A DNA stretch of 11,465 bases from an uncultured bacterium (lineage in GTDB: Bacteria > Bacteroidota > Bacteroidia > Bacteroidales > Paludibacteraceae): assembly GCA_947074225.1 (NCBI GenBank), contig CAMTOX010000023.1, positions 1 to 11,465 of the forward strand, written 5' to 3'. Of this stretch, positions 6,294 through 11,465 are shown piece after piece. The notes beneath the pieces are model-generated. The model ran no database searches. It was given only the letters and a program-made list of their open reading frames with translations, and was not told where the DNA came from. The translations under genes were made by a program, and so were the position numbers. Numbering within the stretch: the stretch's first letter is position 1; the number at the start of each line of letters is the position of its first letter.

Positions 6294-7694
6294 ATGAAAA
6301 AGATTACACTTTTATTTCTATTTACCATAGGAATCATGATGGTAAATGGACAGACTTCGCAAATTTATTTACATACTCAAGGAACTCAAGCAGAGATTCC
6401 AGTAAAAAGCTGTTCAGATAATAATCGTTATTTCATTGGAACCTTTAATGGATCAGCATTTATCTACGATTATCAAACAGGTACTTTAACCGAGCATGTA
6501 TATGTTGATGATAGCACTACCTTTTATGAATTTATGTCGGTTTCTGATAGTGGTGTTGTTGCAGGTGCCACTGGTTCTACATTAGATAATATGCAACCTA
6601 TGAGCTATAAAAGTGGTACTGCTACCAAACTCTCTACAACTGGACTGCCAAACTTCTACTATGGTTGTGCCAATGGCATCACGGCCGATGGTGAGAAACT
6701 AGTAGGATATATTGATTATGGAGGTAATAAATATTATCCCATACTATGGAATAACAATGTAGCTTCTATTCTTCCATTTCCAGCTATTGATATTACAGGT
6801 GAAACTGCAGCAGGAGCTGTTGCCGATCATATTAGTACAGATGGTAGCGTAATTGTGGGACGTTATTACACGGATAGTTATATAGAGATAGGTATTATTT
6901 GGAAATATAATACAGCAACAAATAATTACGACGAAGAACTCTTCTCTGAGTATATAAACTTTGACACCCTCTATGACTCTTCAAGTGCAAACTTCCATAC
7001 AGGTAAATATATTGATTTCACAAGTGGTAATTTAAGTGGTAATGGTAAATATTTAATTGGCACATTAGTTCAACCAATAGATATCTCCACAACAAGTAGA
7101 TACCCAATTGTTTTTGATTTTGAAAACAACAATGATACAACTACCTACAAAAACAACAATGATGCGTTAGGTATGTTTATCACAAATGATGGTCTTGTTA
7201 CAGTGGCAACACCATTCTTACCTACTCCACATAGAGATTCATACGTATATATTGCGAATGACAATTTCATGGGTACCGAATTTGATTACTATCTAGAGGT
7301 AGAATATAATTTCACAAGTTGGCCAAGTAATGTATTAGCATCTACCGGAACAGCATTATCTTCTAATGATGGTACAATATTCTTTGGTTACACTAGAGGC
7401 ACCTATACAGGCGATATGCTTAACTACTATGCATGTCCAACAGCAGCTGTAGAGAATAAAGAAGTCGTGAATATTAAAAGTGGTTCTGAACTTAGCAGCA
7501 CAATTGTAGAGGACAATCTAGTGTTAAACAATAATATGATATCTATTAAGATATACGACGCTACTGGTAGAGTTATTTTACAAGAGAATAATAGTTCTAT
7601 AATAAACGTTTCAAATCTAACAAATGGTATTTATCTGATAGAAATGATTAATAATGACAAAGAAATTAAGAGTGAGAAATTCATAAAACGTTGA
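6294..7694 (+). CDS. T9SS-exported predicted beta-propeller protein, copy 1
   Basis: This 466-residue protein has a Sec signal peptide (MKK, hydrophobic core, predicted cut after NGQ near residue 20). It ends in a type A T9SS sorting domain from about 400 (IKIYDATGRVIL, LTNGIYLIE, final KFIKR), so it should cross the outer membrane and be surface-attached or released. The body has seven spaced S/T-x-D/N-G units starting near residues 41, 84, 130, 181, 248, 297 and 357, several followed by a strand and a Trp or Phe (YPILW, GIIWK, YPIVFD). This resembles HAF-type extracellular repeats and suggests a seven-bladed propeller. No catalytic motif is visible, so binding or adhesion is a guess. The start is ATG at 6294, since the 20 residues encoded upstream from 6234 would spoil the signal peptide. 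The next gene is a clear paralogue. Confidence 0.85.
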   Translation: MKKITLLFLFTIGIMMVNGQTSQIYLHTQGTQAEIPVKSCSDNNRYFIGTFNGSAFIYDYQTGTLTEHVYVDDSTTFYEFMSVSDSGVVAGATGSTLDNMQPMSYKSGTATKLSTTGLPNFYYGCANGITADGEKLVGYIDYGGNKYYPILWNNNVASILPFPAIDITGETAAGAVADHISTDGSVIVGRYYTDSYIEIGIIWKYNTATNNYDEELFSEYINFDTLYDSSSANFHTGKYIDFTSGNLSGNGKYLIGTLVQPIDISTTSRYPIVFDFENNNDTTTYKNNNDALGMFITNDGLVTVATPFLPTPHRDSYVYIANDNFMGTEFDYYLEVEYNFTSWPSNVLASTGTALSSNDGTIFFGYTRGTYTGDMLNYYACPTAAVENKEVVNIKSGSELSSTIVEDNLVLNNNMISIKIYDATGRVILQENNSSIINVSNLTNGIYLIEMINNDKEIKSEKFIKR

Positions 7695-7717
7695 TGTATT
7701 TATTAGATAATAATATA

Positions 7718-7751
7718 ATAGGTTGCTTATAAAAACAAGCAACCTATTTTT
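7718..7751 (+). terminator. Intrinsic terminator of the first propeller gene
   Basis: An 11-bp perfect stem (7718-7728 with 7737-7747) with an 8-base A-rich loop is followed by TTTTT (7747-7751). It lies 24 bases after the stop codon. Confidence 0.92.
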
Positions 7752-8120
7752 ATGAATATATATTTTACTAAATTATATAATTTAGATTAGAAAAATGCAT
7801 AAACATACAATAATTTATAATAGTATTGATACAGCATAGAAATAGATTTTAGTTAGAAAAACAGAATATAATTTATATAACGAACGAATTTACAGTGCTT
7901 TACAATAGCATTAGTATCAATCAAATAAATATAAATTAGTAATTAAATAATTTAAAATTAAAAACAACCAACATCATTGATTAATAATGTATAATTATAC
8001 ATAGTATTTGCTGAAAATATGCAATCTATACTTTATATTTGCAACATATATATTTATGATACTATTATTACAGATATAAAACATTGTGACAATTTTTTAT
8101 TATTAATACACCAAAAAGTT
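7752..8120. other. AT-rich non-coding gap between the paralogues
   Basis: No gene is visible. An 8-bp inverted pair, ATTGATAC (7825-7832) and GTATCAAT (7914-7921), is separated by 81 bases and may be chance. The promoter of the second copy lies near its right end. There is no obvious sequence similarity to the gap upstream of the first copy, so the duplication seems to have kept the coding part only, or the flanks have diverged. Confidence 0.5.
8034..8041 (+). promoter_or_regulatory. Bacteroidota -7 element for the second propeller gene
   Basis: TATATTTG is an exact TAnnTTTG match followed by C. A TTTG at 8007-8010 lies 23 bases upstream, a little further than the usual 19-21. Transcription would begin near 8047, about 75 bases before the ATG at 8121. 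This rules against translation from the in-frame ATG at 8019, which lies upstream of the promoter. Confidence 0.55.
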
Positions 8121-9515
8121 ATGAAAAAATTTACTTCATTATTAATCTTAGCATTAGGAGTTTCTACTCTTTTTGCTCAAACAGATCCGATGTATTTGCA
8201 TACACAAGGATTTGCTTCTGACATTCCCGTAACACGTAGCTCAGATAACAATCGCTATTTCGTAGGTTGTTTCAATGGGGATGCAATGTTCTATGATTAT
8301 GGAACAGGGGAATCTTTCTCAAACGTTTATATCGTAACAGAGAAGTTCTATGAATTTAAGGCTGTATCAAACGATGGTGTTACAGTAGGTGCTTTCGGTT
8401 CAAGTCTTGACGACATGCAACCAATGACCTTTACAAATAACCAACCTGTAGCTTTACCACAAGGCAACCTACCAAACTATTATTACGGATGTGCTAACGG
8501 TATTAGTGCTGATGGTAACGTAATTGGTGGTTTCATTGATACAGAAGGTAACACTTTCTCTCCTGTAGTATGGACTAATGGCGTTCCAACTATTTTATCG
8601 TACCCAGATAAAGATCCTCTAGGTCTTCCTTCAAGCGGTTGTATTATTGACCACGTAAACGCTGATGGTAGCGTAATCACTGGTCGTTTATACACTGATA
8701 GTTATGATGAAATTGGTATCGTATGGAAATTAAACAGTGAGACAGGTATTTACGAAAGCAAAGTATTTACAGATCACATTAACTACGATTTTAATTATAC
8801 TCCAGACGATTTTGAATTCTTCACAAGATGTTATGTAGATTTCACTACTGGTAAATTAAGCGGAAATGGTAAATACCTTATTGCTACTTATGTAACACCA
8901 GTTGCTCAATTCATGGACAACCGTTACCCAATTCTTTTTGATTTGGAAAGCAATGACACTATCACTTACAAAAGTTTTGACGATGCTTTAGGTATTGGTG
9001 TTTCTAACGATGGTATGGTTACTATTGCTACTCCATTCTTACCAACTCCTCACAGAGATACCTATGTATTTGCTCCTAACAACAATACTGATGGTATGAT
9101 TTTCGAACAATATATCGAGGAAACTTATGGCTACACAAACTTCCCAACAGAGGTTGTTGCTACAGCTGGTACTATGGTAGTATCTAACGATGGCACTTCA
9201 TTCTTTGGCTATGCACGTGGAACCTACACTGGCGATATTATCAATATCTACTTTATGCCTACAGCTCCAACTTCAGTTCCTGAAGTTACACAAAAGGAGA
9301 ATGTTACTTTAGAAGCTACTGTAATTACAGATGGCATAGTAAGAGTAATGGCAGAGATTAAATCGGCTCGTATATTCGACACCACAGGTCGTATAATTAT
9401 GCATGTTGAGAATAGTAACAACATCAACATCTCTTCTCTTTCTACAGGTCTTTATATCTTAGAAACAGTAGATATGAACAACAATGTAAGTGCAAATCGT
9501 ATTGTTAAGAAATAA
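8121..9515 (+). CDS. T9SS-exported predicted beta-propeller protein, copy 2
   Basis: This 464-residue paralogue of the preceding gene aligns along its whole length, with shared blocks such as ATPFLPTPHRD, YYGCANGI and LSGNGKYLI. The Sec signal peptide covers residues 1-20 (MKKFTSLL to LFAQ). The seven repeat units start near residues 41, 83, 129, 180, 247, 295 and 355 (for example SNDGVTVG, SADGNVIGG, NADGSVITG, SNDGTSFFG). The T9SS type A sorting domain begins near 395, with ARIFDTTGRI, LSTGLYILE and terminal RIVKK. The ligand is unknown and no enzyme motif is visible. Codon use is more biased than in copy 1 (Asn mostly AAC), which fits high expression. The start is ATG at 8121: an in-frame ATG at 8019 would add 34 residues before the signal peptide and lies upstream of the promoter. 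Two stop codons (TAA, TAG) are adjacent. Confidence 0.87.
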   Translation: MKKFTSLLILALGVSTLFAQTDPMYLHTQGFASDIPVTRSSDNNRYFVGCFNGDAMFYDYGTGESFSNVYIVTEKFYEFKAVSNDGVTVGAFGSSLDDMQPMTFTNNQPVALPQGNLPNYYYGCANGISADGNVIGGFIDTEGNTFSPVVWTNGVPTILSYPDKDPLGLPSSGCIIDHVNADGSVITGRLYTDSYDEIGIVWKLNSETGIYESKVFTDHINYDFNYTPDDFEFFTRCYVDFTTGKLSGNGKYLIATYVTPVAQFMDNRYPILFDLESNDTITYKSFDDALGIGVSNDGMVTIATPFLPTPHRDTYVFAPNNNTDGMIFEQYIEETYGYTNFPTEVVATAGTMVVSNDGTSFFGYARGTYTGDIINIYFMPTAPTSVPEVTQKENVTLEATVITDGIVRVMAEIKSARIFDTTGRIIMHVENSNNINISSLSTGLYILETVDMNNNVSANRIVKK

Positions 9516-9550
9516 TAGGATGTAACTTACAGATAGTTTTATGAAAAGAC

Positions 9551-9588
9551 AATTAGGGCATTGTAACCAAAGTTACAATGCCCTAATT
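9551..9588. terminator. 17-bp perfect hairpin, bidirectional terminator
   Basis: Positions 9551-9567 and 9572-9588 pair over 17 bp with no mismatch around the loop CAAA. It sits between the convergent stop codons of the second propeller gene and the radical SAM gene. It is followed by an AT-rich plus-strand tail (ATTTATT) and probably ends transcription from both sides. Confidence 0.88.
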
Positions 9589-9608
9589 ATTTATTCTAAA
9601 TTTTGAAT

Positions 9609-11387
9609 TTACTTAAACCATTTCTTTATAGGCAATTCGAATCCTGTACCTTGCATATAATTATAGGTTGCTAACGACAGTCCTTGGGCATATTTATCCC
9701 AATCGATATCAGGTTGTGTTATAAATGGAATCTCATTATTGGCAAAACTTCCTACGGCATGCTCTACTGCTTTGGCACCAATAGACTCAGGACTATTACC
9801 CGATGGACTATGTATAGTCATAGCATACCGATGCCAAAAGGCAGATTGCAAAACTCCTATCTGAAACAGATTGCGCACCTGTGTTAGCGAGTCGTACAAT
9901 TCTGATACTGTCTGAGTAGGAAAACCATACATTAGATAAGCATGTACCATAATGCCCTGTTGAGAAAGATTCTCCATACATAACCGTGCTGAATCTACAG
10001 TCACTCCCTTATTAATAAGCTTTAGCACACGCTCCGAAGCCACTTCAAGTCCACCAGAAACGGCTATACATCCTGATTTTGCCAGCAAATATGAGAGTTC
10101 TGGTGTGAATGTTTTATCAAAACGAATATTAACCCAATAACTCACCACCAGTTTACGCGATAATATCTCTTCGGCAATTTTTCTTAATAACGCTGGAGGT
10201 GCTGCCTCGTCAACAAAGTGAAATCCCGAGATGTTTGTTTGAGCCATTAAAGATTCCATTCTATCGACAACTATTGCAGCCGAGGCCTGTTCAAAACGAC
10301 CGATATAATCTAATCTAGTATCGCAGAATGTACATTTGGCCCAATAACAGCCATGTGCCATCATTAATTTATTCCAACGTCCAACACTCCATAGCCGATG
10401 CATTGGATTCGTTGTTTCTACCATATCTAAATATAAAGATTGTTTTATGCCAACCATAGAGGGATTTCCCCAGTTTGAGAATGATATGTTCTCTACACTA
10501 TCGCGATTAGACCAGTAAATGTTTCCATCTTTTAGAAAAGCCGTACGTATGAGTTCACCACCGGTAAAGAGGCGTAATAAAGGGAGTTCACCATCGTCGA
10601 ATGTTAAATAGTCTACATACTTAAAAAACGACACATCTTCAATTTGTCGTAACTCTGTATTAACATACCCACCTCCCATTACAACTTTTATATTAGGAAA
10701 ATTCTGTTTGACATATTGCGCACAGCGCATAGCACCATATAAGTTACCAGGGAAAGGCACAGAGAGTCCAATCCATTCGGGGTCATTCTCTTGGATATGC
10801 TTATGAAGCAACTGTAACATCAAGAGGTCAATAGTGGTAGGATTCGAAAGAAGTTCTTGTTCTAACGGTGCAAAGTCTGGTAAACGTACAGTCAAAGACT
10901 CAGCATAGCGGATAAGCTGAAAATGGGGATGTGTTGTCTCCTGAATTAGCTGTGCTATCTCCTTTATAAACCGTGTGGTAAGATATTTAGCTTGATCGAC
11001 TACTCCTGATTCACCAAACCCAAATAGCAGATGTTCCTCGTCGCTCTCTCCTATTACATCTTGCCAAAAAAGAGGTTGCGAGAATCGATTGGCTAAAGTT
11101 AAATCTTGATTTCGAAGAAATCGTATAGCAGGTTCAATATAAGTAACAATAAAGGAACGATGCACCAATAGTTGACGTGAACGTTTAGATAGCTTAGGAA
11201 GATGCTCTATCTCATCCAACAATATAGATAACTGTTTTGAAGTAAAAATAGTATCTATCAGTTCGATACCTAAATCGAGCTGAGTAGTAGCAATTTGCTG
11301 AGATAGCAAAAAACCAGTAAGAGGCATAGTAGCCGGATAAGGACTATTGAGCTGCACCAGAGGCGGAGTTATTAGCATAGCTTTCAT
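9609..11387 (-). CDS. Radical SAM protein with N-terminal B12-binding-like domain
   Basis: This 592-residue cytoplasmic enzyme has the layout of B12-binding radical SAM proteins. The N-terminus MKAMLITPPLVQLNSPYP is the usual opening. Residues 200-245 (WIGLSVPFPGNLYGAM, then KVVMGGGYVN) form the nucleotide-loop half of a B12-like domain, but I find no DxHxxG cobalamin-ligand motif. The radical SAM core starts with HGCYWAKCTFCD: Cys347, Cys352 and Cys355 would hold a 4Fe-4S cluster, with CX4CX2C spacing instead of the usual CX3CX2C. FHFVDEAAPP (389-398), SGGLEVASERVLKLINKG (444-461) and YLMYGFPTQT (484-493) are typical later motifs of the barrel. The substrate is unknown; relatives include methyltransferases and tailoring enzymes. 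It is convergent with the second propeller gene. ATG at 11387 fits the family N-terminus but almost touches its promoter; Met4 (11378) is an alternative. Confidence 0.85.
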   Translation of the reverse strand: MKAMLITPPLVQLNSPYPATMPLTGFLLSQQIATTQLDLGIELIDTIFTSKQLSILLDEIEHLPKLSKRSRQLLVHRSFIVTYIEPAIRFLRNQDLTLANRFSQPLFWQDVIGESDEEHLLFGFGESGVVDQAKYLTTRFIKEIAQLIQETTHPHFQLIRYAESLTVRLPDFAPLEQELLSNPTTIDLLMLQLLHKHIQENDPEWIGLSVPFPGNLYGAMRCAQYVKQNFPNIKVVMGGGYVNTELRQIEDVSFFKYVDYLTFDDGELPLLRLFTGGELIRTAFLKDGNIYWSNRDSVENISFSNWGNPSMVGIKQSLYLDMVETTNPMHRLWSVGRWNKLMMAHGCYWAKCTFCDTRLDYIGRFEQASAAIVVDRMESLMAQTNISGFHFVDEAAPPALLRKIAEEILSRKLVVSYWVNIRFDKTFTPELSYLLAKSGCIAVSGGLEVASERVLKLINKGVTVDSARLCMENLSQQGIMVHAYLMYGFPTQTVSELYDSLTQVRNLFQIGVLQSAFWHRYAMTIHSPSGNSPESIGAKAVEHAVGSFANNEIPFITQPDIDWDKYAQGLSLATYNYMQGTGFELPIKKWFK

Positions 11388-11391
11388 AACG

Positions 11392-11422
11392 CAAAGATAA
11401 TCAAGATAATTGAAGAGATAAA
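11392..11422 (-). promoter_or_regulatory. Bacteroidota promoter abutting the radical SAM start codon
   Basis: On the minus strand, TATCTTTG (11392-11399) matches TAnnTTTG exactly. TTTA (11419-11422) lies exactly 19 bases upstream as a 3-of-4 match to the -33 TTTG. The -7 element ends only 4 bases before the ATG at 11387, so the transcript would be leaderless or nearly so. Confidence 0.5.
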
Positions 11423-11465
11423 ATATAAATCTACTTTCTAAATTATCGGTTATTTAAATTTAGGA

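Noticed and set aside
8483..8695. Minus-strand ORF of 70 codons
   Set aside because: Shadow of the second propeller gene, created by its repeated Gly-Asn-Asp codons.
9248..9430. Minus-strand ORF of 60 codons resembling a hydrophobic peptide
   Set aside because: Antisense to the T9SS sorting-domain region of the second propeller gene. Its hydrophobicity is a by-product of the opposite strand's codons.
4301..9515. Three-gene operon (lipoprotein plus two propeller proteins)
   Set aside because: Each gene is followed by a strong intrinsic hairpin with a T-run or long stem, and the gaps are about 300 and 430 bases, so co-transcription is unlikely.
9684..9887. Plus-strand ORF of 67 codons
   Set aside because: Antisense to the C-terminal part of the radical SAM gene, with no supporting signals.
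9609..11387. RiPP-maturation radical SAM enzyme with the propeller genes as substrates
   Set aside because: The cluster motif lacks the long insertion I associate with that family (WWG-type CX7CX2C), no small precursor peptide gene is visible nearby, and the propeller genes are on the opposite strand behind a strong terminator.

Overview
The window is AT-rich DNA from a Bacteroidota genome, most likely a member of the Bacteroidales that carries a type IX secretion system (T9SS). Three things point there. Two proteins end in a type A T9SS C-terminal sorting domain. One lipoprotein carries an Omp28-type domain. Most genes have a Bacteroidota-style promoter (TAnnTTTG, with a TTTG-like element about 19 bases upstream) rather than a sigma-70 promoter. 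The first 49 bases are not biological: they are an Illumina adapter with its i5 index, so position 1 is a contig end.

Layout. At 317-892 (+) lies a DJ-1/PfpI family protein. It converges on a short-chain dehydrogenase (1036-1866, -) across a long shared hairpin. The dehydrogenase is divergent from an AraC-family regulator (2035-2904, +), so the regulator may control it. Next, on the minus strand, are a tRNA-Ser(CGA) (2985-3071) and a family-6-type uracil/hypoxanthine-DNA glycosylase (3164-3667). A gap of about 630 bases follows, with two opposing promoters.

The right half is a series of three plus-strand genes for envelope or secreted proteins: an Omp28-domain lipoprotein (4301-5995), then two tandem paralogues (6294-7694 and 8121-9515). 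Each is followed by a strong hairpin and preceded by about 300-550 bases of non-coding DNA, so they look individually transcribed rather than an operon. The paralogues share a signal peptide, seven S-x-D/N-G repeat units that I read as a seven-bladed beta-propeller, and a T9SS sorting domain. A long perfect hairpin separates the second paralogue from a convergent B12-domain-like radical SAM protein (9609-11387, -) with unusual CX4CX2C cluster spacing.

I see no CRISPR array, insertion sequence, phage gene or defence cassette, and no evident multi-gene novel system. The best leads are the duplicated secreted propeller pair, whose copies differ in codon use, and the radical SAM protein with its odd cluster motif and a promoter that almost touches its start codon.
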